NCBI GenBank assembly: GCA_028819215.1
Contig: JAPPMG010000066.1
Location: 1-64,000 of the forward strand
Source: Bryobacterales bacterium
Lineage (GTDB): Bacteria > Acidobacteriota > Terriglobia > Bryobacterales > UBA6623
Direction of reading: 5' to 3'
DNA: 64,000 bases
Shown: positions 47,451 through 57,080 of the stretch, one piece after another
Numbering within the stretch: position 1 is the stretch's first letter
Layout of the letters: every line of letters begins with the position of its first letter
Program-made: the position numbers and the translations under genes
The notes under the pieces: model-generated
What the model was told of the DNA's origin: nothing
The model's input: only the letters and a program-made list of their open reading frames with translations
Databases searched by the model: none

Positions 47451-49205
47451 CTATTCGGGCACGGCCCGCCGCGCTGTCGAGTACACTTCGCGACCGCCCA
47501 ACATCGTCGCCAGGACTCGCGTGTCGCGCAGCTCCTGCTCGGCGCAGGTCAATATGTCGCGGTCGACGACCACGAAGTCGGCATACTTGCCGGGCTCCAG
47601 CGATCCCTTGACATCTTCCTCGAACGTCAGATAGGCCGCATTGAGCGTCCACATCCGCAACGCCTCCTCGCGGGTGATTCGTTGCTCGGGATTATGCACT
47701 GACCCGTCTGCTGTCGTTCGGGTCACGGCGATCCACATGCCGAGGAATGGATCGAACGGATTGACGGATTCCCGGGCGTCGAACTTGATCATGTGATCCG
47801 AACCGCCGGCAACGACGACACCCGCGTCGATGATCGAGCGATAGGGCTGCAAGGTGCCCATGCGATCCGGCCCGAGCACGCGGGCTAGGGCCGGCCCGTC
47901 GAAGTGGTACCAAGCGGGCTGCATGTCCGCCACGACCCCCAGCGCTGCTGCTCTGCGAATCGCGTCCCCGCTGAGGAAGTTGGCGTGAGTGAGGGTGAAT
48001 CGACGATCCGTGATCGGCACCTTGCGATTGACCGCTTCGTAGGCGGCGAGCAGCACGTCAGTGGATCCGCCGCCGGTCGTATGGGCGGTCATCTGCCAGC
48101 CGAGGTCAGCGGCCAACGTCACGATTTGCTCGAGATCGCCTGGACGGATGCGCAATTCGCCGCGGTAGTCGGCGTCCTCAAACCCATAGACCTGGGTGTT
48201 CTGGCCGTAGGGCGCCCTCATATAGGCTGTGCCGAGCAAGATGCCGCCATCCAGAACGACCTTCAGCGCGCCCACGCGGAACATTTCGTCGCCGTGGCCG
48301 GTGACGGCTCCGATCCCCTCGATTTCCCGCAGGACCTGCTCGACCGGCCGCTCTGCGTTGACCACGCGAGTGACCGATGTGCGCACTTGCAACTTGCCCT
48401 GCTGCCACAGTTCCTGATAGGCGCGAAACCCAGCAGCAGTCTGACTGCGATCAATGACGCTGGTCAGTCCGGCCATGCTGTACGCGCTCTGCATCGCAGC
48501 CAAGGCAGAGACCATCTGGCCGTGGCTGTAGGTGCGCGCCTCCAGCAGAGGCGCCACGAGTTGGCGCGCGCCGATGATCAGACCGGTGGGCTCGCGCGCG
48601 CTGTTCCGCAGCAGCTTTCCGTTGGTCGGATCCGGGGTGCCGGCCGAAATGCCTGCCAGTGCCAGGGCCGCCGAGTTCAGCACCGCGGCATAGCCGTTGT
48701 CGAGCATGACGGGTCGCTCGCCGGCATATTCGTCGATCTCCCAGCGATCCGGATAGCGGCGCTCCCGAAGGCGGGTGGAATACACCTTCGGGACGAAGAT
48801 CAAACCCTCGCCGGCAGGCTGCGCTTGAATGTGTCGGCGCACGGCCTCGAAACTCCGCAAGACGGGAATCTCGCCGTCCGCTTCAGCCAGGGCTGCCTTG
48901 ATGGGGTGGACATGGCTATCGATCAATCCCGGGAGCACCGTCTTGCCCTGCAGGTTCACCTGGCGGGTCCGCGGACCGGTCTTGCGGCCCACTATCTGCG
49001 TCGTGCCGACATCCAAGACGCGCCCGGAGGAGACCGTCATGGATTCGACCACGGGGCGCTCGTCCCACATGGTGATGATCTTGCCGTTGTAGTAGAGGGT
49101 GTCGGCCGGCCCGGCCGGAACGTCACGCTTGGGCGGCCACTGCTGCGGCGACGCCTCCGCGCCGAGAAGAAGCAGCAGCGTGACGAGGCGCAGCGCCACA
49201 ATCAT
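47451..49205 (-). CDS. Secreted amidohydrolase (YtcJ-like)
   Basis: Signal peptide MIVALRLVTLLLLLGAEASPQ; YYNGKIITMWDERPVVESMTVSSGRVLDVG; GKTVLPGLIDSHVHP; C-terminal GSLEPGKYADFVVVDRDIL. Confidence 0.9.
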   Translation of the reverse strand: MIVALRLVTLLLLLGAEASPQQWPPKRDVPAGPADTLYYNGKIITMWDERPVVESMTVSSGRVLDVGTTQIVGRKTGPRTRQVNLQGKTVLPGLIDSHVHPIKAALAEADGEIPVLRSFEAVRRHIQAQPAGEGLIFVPKVYSTRLRERRYPDRWEIDEYAGERPVMLDNGYAAVLNSAALALAGISAGTPDPTNGKLLRNSAREPTGLIIGARQLVAPLLEARTYSHGQMVSALAAMQSAYSMAGLTSVIDRSQTAAGFRAYQELWQQGKLQVRTSVTRVVNAERPVEQVLREIEGIGAVTGHGDEMFRVGALKVVLDGGILLGTAYMRAPYGQNTQVYGFEDADYRGELRIRPGDLEQIVTLAADLGWQMTAHTTGGGSTDVLLAAYEAVNRKVPITDRRFTLTHANFLSGDAIRRAAALGVVADMQPAWYHFDGPALARVLGPDRMGTLQPYRSIIDAGVVVAGGSDHMIKFDARESVNPFDPFLGMWIAVTRTTADGSVHNPEQRITREEALRMWTLNAAYLTFEEDVKGSLEPGKYADFVVVDRDILTCAEQELRDTRVLATMLGGREVYSTARRAVPE

Positions 49206-49282
49206 TGGCCGCCTCCGCGAGATGCGAACTCCGAGGAACCGAGCCGGCGCCAACCGGCACTCCGCGAATTCGTAAGCCGGCG

Positions 49283-50149
49283 CTACCAAGTCGGATCGCC
49301 CGGTCGGCCAACCACCGGCTGGCCTTCGACGTATCCGAGAGAGGCCAAGAAACGGTCCATGTGCCAGACCGTGCTGGTGTACGCGGCACGGCTGCGGCCG
49401 TAGTTGAAGAATCCATGCGGCCGGCCTTCGTAGCCGACCAGCTCGCAGCGGTTGCCTGAATTCTTCATCGCATCGCAAAACGTCTCAGCGGTCTCGAACG
49501 CAACCGTGGTGTCCGCCTTGCCGTGGAAGACAATCGTCGGCGGATCACCGGCGTCGACGTGGTGTAGCGGCGAGCCCGCTTCCGGATCATCGCCCCAGCG
49601 CCGGGACATGGCGACGAGGTCCGTGACTGGATTGAACAGCAGAAGCGCGTTGGGCTTGGAGCTGACAGAGGAGTCCTCGCCCTTCTCTTCGAGCCCGTCA
49701 ATCACCCCGGTAGTGGCCGCCACGTGGCCGCCGGCGGATCCGCCGCCCGCCGCGATCCGGTTGGGATCGACACCCAGTTCCGCGGCATGCTCTCGAACCC
49801 AGCGCACCGCGGACTTGCCATCTGCGACACACTGCCTGGGCGTCGTGCCGTGGCTGCCACGCGTGCGGTACTGGGCGCTGATGGCAACCATGCCGCGCGA
49901 GGCCAGATAGCGGCTGTGCGGGAAGAACTGCGTAGGGGTGCCGCCAACCCAGCCCCCGCCAAAAAAGAAGACGGCGGCGGAGCGCCTGTCGCTAGACTTC
50001 CAGCCTTCGGGCAGGAAGACATGCAGTTCCAGCGGGTCCTTTTCGAACTGCTTGAACACGATCTCCTTGTCAGGCTTGAATTCTCGCTGCTGTGCGAAAG
50101 CAGCGACACTGGCCAAGGCGAGCAGGCAGGCGAGGGAACGCAGTTTCAT
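49283..50149 (-). CDS. Secreted alpha/beta hydrolase (esterase-like)
   Basis: Signal peptide MKLRSLACLLALASVAAFAQQ; VFFFGGGWVGG; AAGGGSAGGHVAA; GEDPEAGSPLHHVDAGDPPTIVFHGKADTTV-like region. Confidence 0.88.
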   Translation of the reverse strand: MKLRSLACLLALASVAAFAQQREFKPDKEIVFKQFEKDPLELHVFLPEGWKSSDRRSAAVFFFGGGWVGGTPTQFFPHSRYLASRGMVAISAQYRTRGSHGTTPRQCVADGKSAVRWVREHAAELGVDPNRIAAGGGSAGGHVAATTGVIDGLEEKGEDSSVSSKPNALLLFNPVTDLVAMSRRWGDDPEAGSPLHHVDAGDPPTIVFHGKADTTVAFETAETFCDAMKNSGNRCELVGYEGRPHGFFNYGRSRAAYTSTVWHMDRFLASLGYVEGQPVVGRPGDPTW

Positions 50150-50331
50150 CGCATCAAGTCTAGCACCGGGATCATTCCGCATCGGGACCATCAGCCCCGA
50201 CGAAACGAGGCGCCGGGAGACTGCCCGACATGTCCCTTTCAGGGTCTCAGGCGTGGCATGCGACCTCGCGGCCGGGCGGGCCGCCATATCCCTCCCATCG
50301 AGCGTGTTCAGACAACGCGCGGCGTAGCGCG

Positions 50332-53025
50332 CTAGTCATACTTCGCCACGAACGGCGTGCCGGGCTCGTCGACGAGAGCATGAATCGAGTGACTGATCTC
50401 GGTGTCGATGCGATCGCCGGCAGCCGTTCGGATACTGATGTAGGTCATCATCTGCATGACCGGCCTGAGATCGTCCACAACAATCCGGACCGTCTTGCGA
50501 TCGGGCAGCAGCGTGGCGGACCGCACCGTCATCTCCTCGACTCCCTGGTCGCCATTCAGCTTCCAGCGATCAGAGCCGTAGCGGCTGAGCCACTTGTAGT
50601 TCCAGCGCTTTGCGCTGTAGTTGGCGGGATCTTCTGCGCTTGCCGGGTCCAGCTCGTGCAGGAAGGATACATCGATGCCTTTCTTGCTCACATGCAGCTC
50701 GCTCGGGACCAGCACCTTGCCGCCTGTGAATCGCGCGCGATAAAAGCCGCCCACCGCCTTGCGCTTGGTGCCCCAGCCATACAGGCCCGCTAGGTAGAGG
50801 TTGCCGTCTGCCTCGCGGAAGTCCGGCCGCATGATGCCGGAATCAAAATCAACAGGCAGCTCTACTGCGCCTCCCTGCACTCCATCGCCGGTGTTCTCCA
50901 TCAGCACCAGGAAGATCTTGCCCCGCCCGAACGACGAATGCACCAAGTGCCCCTTGAACGGCCCCCATTTGTCGGTCCCGACCCACGCCTGGCCAGCGCC
51001 GGAGTTGTCCACGGAGATCGGAAGCCAAGTGATCGGATTGTCATACGTGGTCCGGTCACCGATGCTGCCGCCCCACATGTAGCCATGAAAGCTGCCCGGC
51101 GAGCACAGGTTCACGCGAGTGGAAGGAATCCAGTGGCCTTCTTGGTCGGAGGTGGTGATTTCTCCGTTGGGTCCGACGGCGACTCCGTTGGGCACGCGGA
51201 AGCCCGTGCAGACAATCTCCAGGTTCTTTCCGTCAGGGTCCATCTTGAAGATGACCCCGTGGTGCTTCACCTTGGCGGGCAAGGCGTGACGGGCAGCTTT
51301 CGCAAAGTAGAAATTGCCGGCGCGGTCCCGGTCGAGATCGAAGGTGAACTCGTGAAAATGGTGCGTGACGTGAAATTCGTTGTTGAAGTTCTCGTAGTAG
51401 TCAGCTTGGCCGTCTCGGTTCAAATCGTGTAGAACCGTGATCTGGTCGCGATCCAAGACATACACCTTGCCGTCCACAACTTCCAGGCCTTGGGGCATGT
51501 GGAAGCCGACGGCGTAGCGACTCCACGTGAGCTTGTCCAAGTCCTCGTCCACTCCATCGACGATCCAGATGTCGCCCGACCACGTCGCGACGGCCGCTCG
51601 ATCATCGTCGAAGAAGGCGAAGTCAGTGGGCCGGAACCACGATTTCCAGGGGTTGTCGAAGGGCAGCGTGATCTCGTCCACGGTCCACGCGGCGCCACCA
51701 CCTCCAAGGCGTCCCTGTGTTTCCACGGTCTTGCGGTAGGTTCGCGGCCCGCCCCGGGTGTAGGGCTCAAGGCGCTCGGGCCGAGGGGCTTGCCGCAACG
51801 CACCAGCGAACGCCCCTAGACGCTGGGAGCGCACATCAGCGTAGTAGAGGGTGAAGCGCTGCTCCTCGCCAGACCGAGGAATGCTCAAGCGCACCTCGCC
51901 CGCCGCCGACAGGTCCCATCTGGCCTTCTTGCTCAGCCCGGCGACACCGACAGCCGTGCCTTCGTCTCCTCCGAGATACACAAGGTGTTCAATCGCCGGC
52001 CCGTTGCCTTGGTTGAGGTTCTTGAGCGAGAGCTGACGGACCTGCCCGCCCTGCACGGCGGCCACTTCGAGCAAGAGCGATTCGCGCGAGGGGCCGACTT
52101 CGATGGTCCGAGTCAGTGCCTCAACGCCCCAATCGGTCTCGAGGCCCGGCATTTCGAGCACGTTGGCGTCGCCCACGCTGTACTCAAGCACCACCCTGTC
52201 GCCGAACATGTAGCGCCCCTTGTACCGCGCCCACTCCGCGGGCAGCGGACCGAATCCTTCAGTGCGGGGATCGGCGAAGCTGCCATCACGAGCCCAGCCC
52301 GGGGCAACCGGGGTCTCGAACACGGGCTTGCCGTCCAAGTGCGGGTGCGGCCCGTGCCTCCAGTCATAGACCGTGCCGGTCAATACGTATTGCGGGCCGT
52401 TCCATCCAGCCGACATGCGCAGCAGCTCGGTGTCAAAAATGACCCCGGCGCGGCGCTCAGCCTCCAGCATGATGGCGTGGGATTTGTAGCTGATGTTGTC
52501 GCCCGGCTGCTTGTCCGCCCGGGGATCTTCCGGCTCCTTGACCGTTACGCTGGCGGAGATTACAGGACCGTAGTCCATGTGAACCCAAGGCTGCTCCTCG
52601 CGCCTAGTGCTGTCGTCGAACCGGGTGCTGGCGAACGGCGCGCCTTGGTCGATCCAAGCGCGCAGGATGCCGATCTGTTCGTCCGTCAGGGGGCCGCCGG
52701 CCGGCGGCATGATCAGATTCTCTTCCAAGCCCGCAACCAAGTGGATCAGGCGGCTGTTCGCGCTATCGCCTGCGATGAAGCCGGGCTGGCCCGAGTATCC
52801 TCCGCGTGCGGCGGACTTCTTCCGCCACAGACTGTAGCCGTTCATCGCGGCATCGTCGCCATGGCAGGCATAGCAGTGCTGGACGAAGATCGGATCGACG
52901 TCGCGCATGAAGTCGATCTTGCGATCGACGGGAGTCGGCAACTCGGCGGCGCACAAGAACTGGCATGTGCCGGCCAGAGCAAACAGCATGCCGGCGGTCA
53001 TGGGCAAGCGGGGTCGTAGGGGCAT
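50332..53025 (-). CDS. Secreted PSCyt1-type c-cytochrome fused to sugar-dehydrogenase/NHL-like region
   Basis: FVQHCYACHGDDAAMNGYSLWRKK...LIHLVAGLEENLIMPPAGGPLTDEQIGILRAWIDQGAPF; later PNGVAVGPNGEITTSDQEGHWIPSTRVNL. Confidence 0.8.
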   Translation of the reverse strand: MPLRPRLPMTAGMLFALAGTCQFLCAAELPTPVDRKIDFMRDVDPIFVQHCYACHGDDAAMNGYSLWRKKSAARGGYSGQPGFIAGDSANSRLIHLVAGLEENLIMPPAGGPLTDEQIGILRAWIDQGAPFASTRFDDSTRREEQPWVHMDYGPVISASVTVKEPEDPRADKQPGDNISYKSHAIMLEAERRAGVIFDTELLRMSAGWNGPQYVLTGTVYDWRHGPHPHLDGKPVFETPVAPGWARDGSFADPRTEGFGPLPAEWARYKGRYMFGDRVVLEYSVGDANVLEMPGLETDWGVEALTRTIEVGPSRESLLLEVAAVQGGQVRQLSLKNLNQGNGPAIEHLVYLGGDEGTAVGVAGLSKKARWDLSAAGEVRLSIPRSGEEQRFTLYYADVRSQRLGAFAGALRQAPRPERLEPYTRGGPRTYRKTVETQGRLGGGGAAWTVDEITLPFDNPWKSWFRPTDFAFFDDDRAAVATWSGDIWIVDGVDEDLDKLTWSRYAVGFHMPQGLEVVDGKVYVLDRDQITVLHDLNRDGQADYYENFNNEFHVTHHFHEFTFDLDRDRAGNFYFAKAARHALPAKVKHHGVIFKMDPDGKNLEIVCTGFRVPNGVAVGPNGEITTSDQEGHWIPSTRVNLCSPGSFHGYMWGGSIGDRTTYDNPITWLPISVDNSGAGQAWVGTDKWGPFKGHLVHSSFGRGKIFLVLMENTGDGVQGGAVELPVDFDSGIMRPDFREADGNLYLAGLYGWGTKRKAVGGFYRARFTGGKVLVPSELHVSKKGIDVSFLHELDPASAEDPANYSAKRWNYKWLSRYGSDRWKLNGDQGVEEMTVRSATLLPDRKTVRIVVDDLRPVMQMMTYISIRTAAGDRIDTEISHSIHALVDEPGTPFVAKYD

Positions 53026-53163
53026 GTTGAATCGCCACTATTGTAGGTGGGCGGTGGGGCGTACTGCCGACGCGGGACCGTGGCCGCCCACATGACTTAG
53101 CCGCGGACCCGATGCAGCGCCGAGACCCAGTCCCGGAAGCTCAAGGCCGCTGGACCCACAGGA

Positions 53164-53243
53164 TTGACAACACCACTAGATTTTCCCGTACGATCAATTT
53201 CTTCCGAAGATTCACTCCAATCGCATGAATTTTCCCGTACGAT
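53164..53243 (+). promoter_or_regulatory. hipBA control region with two copies of ATTTTCCCGTACGAT
   Basis: Exact 15-bp repeats at 53180-53194 and 53229-53243, CGTACG core; TTGACA at 53164-53169 with TACGAT inside first repeat. Confidence 0.55.
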
Positions 53244-53249
53244 AAAAAA

Positions 53250-53552
53250 GTGGTCAGTGCAAACAAGACTTGGGAGCCTGCATACGGAACCGTTCGGTCG
53301 GCCCGCGACCTCGGCCGGCTAATGCGCTCGCATCGGAAAAGCAGGGGCTGGACTTTGCAGCAGCTTGCTGGATTTGCCAACGTGAGCATGCGCTTCCTGT
53401 CCGAGCTCGAGAGGGGCAAGGAGACCGCAGAGATCGGAAAGGCCTTGCATGCACTGCGACTGCTTGGCCTCGAAGTGGTGCTCTCCCCTAGGGCTGAGGT
53501 TCCGGTTTCGGCACGCGCCGAAATCAAGGGGGTGTCGGAAGTAAGGAGATGA
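53250..53552 (+). CDS. HipB-like XRE-family antitoxin
   Basis: HTH: GRLMRSHRKSRGWTLQQLAGFANVSMRFLSELERGKETAEIGKALHALRLLGLEVVL; ATGA overlap with hipA-like gene. Confidence 0.9.
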   Translation: MVSANKTWEPAYGTVRSARDLGRLMRSHRKSRGWTLQQLAGFANVSMRFLSELERGKETAEIGKALHALRLLGLEVVLSPRAEVPVSARAEIKGVSEVRR

Positions 53553-54811
53553 CTGGCGAATCGCTCGTGGTGTGGCTCGGGGGCCGGCGCGTCGGCCTGC
53601 TACGAAGCAGTCCGGGCCACGGTATGGAATTTGAGTACGAACCGGGATGGATTCGAGCGGGCGGGGTCGCGCTTTCTCAGTCGATTCCTCTACAGCAGTC
53701 CGGAGAATTGACTGTCAGCGACAGCCGCGCTCATCGTTTCTTCGCAAACCTGCTGCCAGAGGCGATGGCCCGAGCGCGAATCGTACGTCGGTGTAGAATC
53801 CCGGACGACGACTTTGCGCTGCTGCGAGCCTTGGGGAGAGAGTGTGCAGGTGCTGTCGAGATCCTTCCCGAAGGCAACGAGCCCGACGATCCAAGCTCTC
53901 ACCGATACGAACGAATCGACCACAGTAGGCTCGCAGACCTCCAGTTCAAAAGCGGCTGGGACTTCGAAGGTCTTGAACGGCGGCCCGCTCCCCACCCTGC
54001 TCTGGCCGGAGCGCAGGACAAGACCGCGCTGGCCCTGTTCGACAACAAGACCTGGCTGCCCAAGGGAACTGCTCCGTCAAGCCACATTCTGAAGTTCGAC
54101 TCTGTCGAATACTCCGACGTCCTTGCATTCGAGTGCTTCGCTACGCTGCTCGCCGAGTTCGTAGGACTACCGGTGGTGGATTTCGAACTTCGTACCGTAG
54201 GGCGAGACTCCATCGCACTGATAGAGCGTTACGATCGAATCCTTGAGGATGACGGTCGGATCCGGAGGCTACACCAAGAGGACTTCTGCCAAGCGATGGG
54301 CTTGAGCAGCCGAAACAAGTACGAGACCGATGGCGGCCCGTCGTTCGCTGACTGCTACCGGCTTATACGGGACGTGTCCGACGCGCCCCTCGACGACTTG
54401 GAGCGGTTGCTTCGCTGGCAAGTCTTCAACGTGCTCGCCGGAAACTCGGACGGCCATGCCAAGAACCTCTCGCTGCTATACGGATCGGACGGAGCGACCC
54501 GTCTGGCTCCTTTCTATGACTTGGTTCCTACCAGAGCAATCGAGAATCTCGACCACGACCTGGCAATCGGCGTTGGCGGGATGCGAAACCCCGGCAACGT
54601 AGGCCGCAGACATTGGGAATCGCTGGCTGCCGAGTGTGATGTCCGATCAAATGTCGTTCTGTCCCTGGTCGAAGAGACCGCCGAGTTGCTGATGGTACAT
54701 TCCGCGGAAGCCAGGGCACGGTTCGAGGACACGCACGGCAGACTCCCGGCGCTTGACCGTGTCGAGCGAGTGGTGTCTCGCCAGTGTCAACGTGCTACAC
54801 GCATAGACTGA
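53549..54811 (+). CDS. HipA-like serine/threonine kinase toxin
   Basis: LPEAMARARIVRRCRI; AGAQDKTALALFDNKTWLPKGTAPSSHILKF; NVLAGNSDGHAKNLSLLY; LAPFYDLVPT. Confidence 0.93.
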   Translation: MTGESLVVWLGGRRVGLLRSSPGHGMEFEYEPGWIRAGGVALSQSIPLQQSGELTVSDSRAHRFFANLLPEAMARARIVRRCRIPDDDFALLRALGRECAGAVEILPEGNEPDDPSSHRYERIDHSRLADLQFKSGWDFEGLERRPAPHPALAGAQDKTALALFDNKTWLPKGTAPSSHILKFDSVEYSDVLAFECFATLLAEFVGLPVVDFELRTVGRDSIALIERYDRILEDDGRIRRLHQEDFCQAMGLSSRNKYETDGGPSFADCYRLIRDVSDAPLDDLERLLRWQVFNVLAGNSDGHAKNLSLLYGSDGATRLAPFYDLVPTRAIENLDHDLAIGVGGMRNPGNVGRRHWESLAAECDVRSNVVLSLVEETAELLMVHSAEARARFEDTHGRLPALDRVERVVSRQCQRATRID

Positions 54812-54987
54812 GACACTCCGACCGGGACTGGGCCGGCGGCGATGTGACTGAACCTCAGCGTGAACTCGACGGTAGAGTTGACTGGAAGTGCGGGCCTCAA
54901 GGGAATGGAAGTCCTCCTCGTTGCGGCGCAGCGCCGGGCGCGCCGCCATGGCACAGTGATCGTGGCCGCCGCAGACTATGCGTGGCC

Positions 54988-55542
54988 CTACACAATTGCG
55001 GCCACACCAGCGCCCGTCGCGTATGCGACGACCGCCACTAGCACGCCCAGTGCTAGCATTTCGAGGCCGCTGACCCACCATCGGCTGGCCGTGACGAGGG
55101 CACGCAGGGCTCCGACCGCGAATTGCGCGAGGAGCGCCAGCACCGACGCCAGCAGGAAGCGATGTTCCAGTTCAGGAACGACATAGGGCACGAGAGGAAT
55201 CGCGCCGGCCACGGCGAATGCCAAGAACGTCGCAAATCCGTGTCGCGCCGGGTTCGCCTCCTCCTCGGGCAGGTTCTGCCTTTCCCTAGCGCTCTCCCGA
55301 GCGCGAATGCTCAGAAAATTGCCAACACCCATCGATAGTCCGTCCGCAAACAGATTGGCAATTCCGACGATGAGCACGGCGGTCGATGAGAGGGCCCCTC
55401 CGGAGACCCCGGCTACGATTGCGTAACTGGTCAGGAGGCCGTCATTCGTGCCATAGATGAGATCACCGATGTAGTGTTGTGCTGTCTCGAATGCTCCGTG
55501 CGGAGCGCGGTGCAGAGAGGGTCGATTCGTGGAGCGTCGCAT
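54988..55542 (-). CDS. VIT1/CCC1-family transporter
   Basis: HYIGDLIYGTNDGLLTSYAIVAGVSGGALSSTAVLIVGIANLFADGLSMGVGNFLSIRA plus C-terminal TMs. Confidence 0.88.
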   Translation of the reverse strand: MRRSTNRPSLHRAPHGAFETAQHYIGDLIYGTNDGLLTSYAIVAGVSGGALSSTAVLIVGIANLFADGLSMGVGNFLSIRARESARERQNLPEEEANPARHGFATFLAFAVAGAIPLVPYVVPELEHRFLLASVLALLAQFAVGALRALVTASRWWVSGLEMLALGVLVAVVAYATGAGVAAIV

Positions 55543-55637
55543 TGCCGCATGGTAGCGAGAGTTCGGTTGTTTCAGAAGATCGCGAATCGATCGGTTCGTT
55601 CCTGCCTTGTCGATGCCGGTTAGAAGTCCACACGTGT

Positions 55638-56801
55638 TTATGGCAGCGGTTGACCCGGCATGATCTCGTGGAGCAGTTCTTCCACTGGCAAGCACAGGAT
55701 TCCATCGATCTCAAGCCGCTCAGCCCCCCTGTACGCAAGACGTGGACGGGCCTCCGGGTAGTCTTGGCGGAACCGCTTGAGGTGACGGAGGTCGGCCAGC
55801 CGCACCCGCCGGGAGTGTTTGACCTCCAGCGCCCAGAATTCGTCCCTGCCATACACCACGAAGTCAACCTCGCTTCCAGCGCGAGTCTTCCAGTAGTAAA
55901 GATTGGCAGACGATCGGGAGTAGGCCAGCCAAGCCCTCAGATGTTGCGCCACGAGCCCTTCCAGGGCTGCCCCGCGAGCCTCTTCGGGACGGTCCAGCGG
56001 GCCGGCGGGCCGAAGCGACCGGAATATTCCTGTGTCGGCGAAGAAGAACTTGGGATGTGCAGTCATGTGCCGTCTTGCACGCTTGGTGAAGACGGGCACA
56101 CGGAACGCTAGAAGCAAGTCTTCGACGATCTCCACGTATCCTTCGACTGTCTTGCGACTGACCGCGCATTCCCGGGCGACCTCGCTTACGTTGAGGATCG
56201 CCCCGTGGGCGAAGCTGATCGCTTCGAGAAAACGATGGAATGCCCCGGTGTTTCGGACAAGGCCCTCCGTCTGCACCTCTTGCTGCACGTACAGGCCAAC
56301 ATAGGAGCTCAGGGTATCCGCAGGGTCTCTCGCGTCCCAGACGATGGGCAGCAATCCGACTTCAAGTGCAGCGTCCAGACTGAATCTCGGCCCAAGTTCC
56401 GCAGCCATGAATGGATGCATGAGACGGAGCGTTGCACGACCTGCCAGCAAATCGACACCGGCTCGCTTGAGCTTCCTTGAGCTGGAGCCCGAGAGGACGA
56501 AGCGCGGACAGTTGGGAAGCTCGATCAACTGGTGCACGACCGTGAGTAGTTCTGGCACCCGCTGCACTTCGTCAATCACGACATCCTCCGAGCCGGGGTT
56601 GGCCGCGACCAGTTCGCGCAAGCGCTCGGGACGGGCGGCATAGAGACGCTGCTGGGCCGGAGAGAGAAAATCAACCCAGACAGCGTTCGGAAGGGCGCTG
56701 TGCAACCATGTGCTCTTTCCTGTTCCGCGCAGTCCGAACAGGAAGGAATGCCCCGCAGGAGGGCGAAAGAATTTCCTTTCAATCGCCATTATTCGACTCA
56801 T
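55638..56801 (-). CDS. AAA-type ATPase with DUF4143 domain
   Basis: SFLFGLRGTGKSTWL Walker A; DVVIDEVQRVPELLTVVHQLIE; FVLSGSSSRKLKR; YYWKTRAGSEVDFVVYGRDEFWALEVKHS. Confidence 0.9.
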   Translation of the reverse strand: MSRIMAIERKFFRPPAGHSFLFGLRGTGKSTWLHSALPNAVWVDFLSPAQQRLYAARPERLRELVAANPGSEDVVIDEVQRVPELLTVVHQLIELPNCPRFVLSGSSSRKLKRAGVDLLAGRATLRLMHPFMAAELGPRFSLDAALEVGLLPIVWDARDPADTLSSYVGLYVQQEVQTEGLVRNTGAFHRFLEAISFAHGAILNVSEVARECAVSRKTVEGYVEIVEDLLLAFRVPVFTKRARRHMTAHPKFFFADTGIFRSLRPAGPLDRPEEARGAALEGLVAQHLRAWLAYSRSSANLYYWKTRAGSEVDFVVYGRDEFWALEVKHSRRVRLADLRHLKRFRQDYPEARPRLAYRGAERLEIDGILCLPVEELLHEIMPGQPLP

Positions 56802-57080
56802 TATGGCAGGTTATGTTGCATTTTGCAGAAAGACTCATCAAGACGGCGATCGAATCGCAGATTCGGCCCAGTTCGAACTTCGTTGCATTCAAGTAGTTGA
56901 TAGAGCAACGGGACCGGGCGGCCGGCCTTGGCCCGAGCCGGAATGATCGAAAAACGATCAGTGCGACCACGCAGGATAGTGAAAACATGCTCTCGGCGCT
57001 GAAGCCGAGTTTGAGGTTTCGCTCGACGCGGCAAAGTCGATCGGACTGCGCCACGGGCGGAACGCTGACCGGGATGCTCT

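Noticed and set aside
47904-49403. 499-aa plus-strand ORF opposite the amidohydrolase
   Set aside because: Shadow ORF with no motif support
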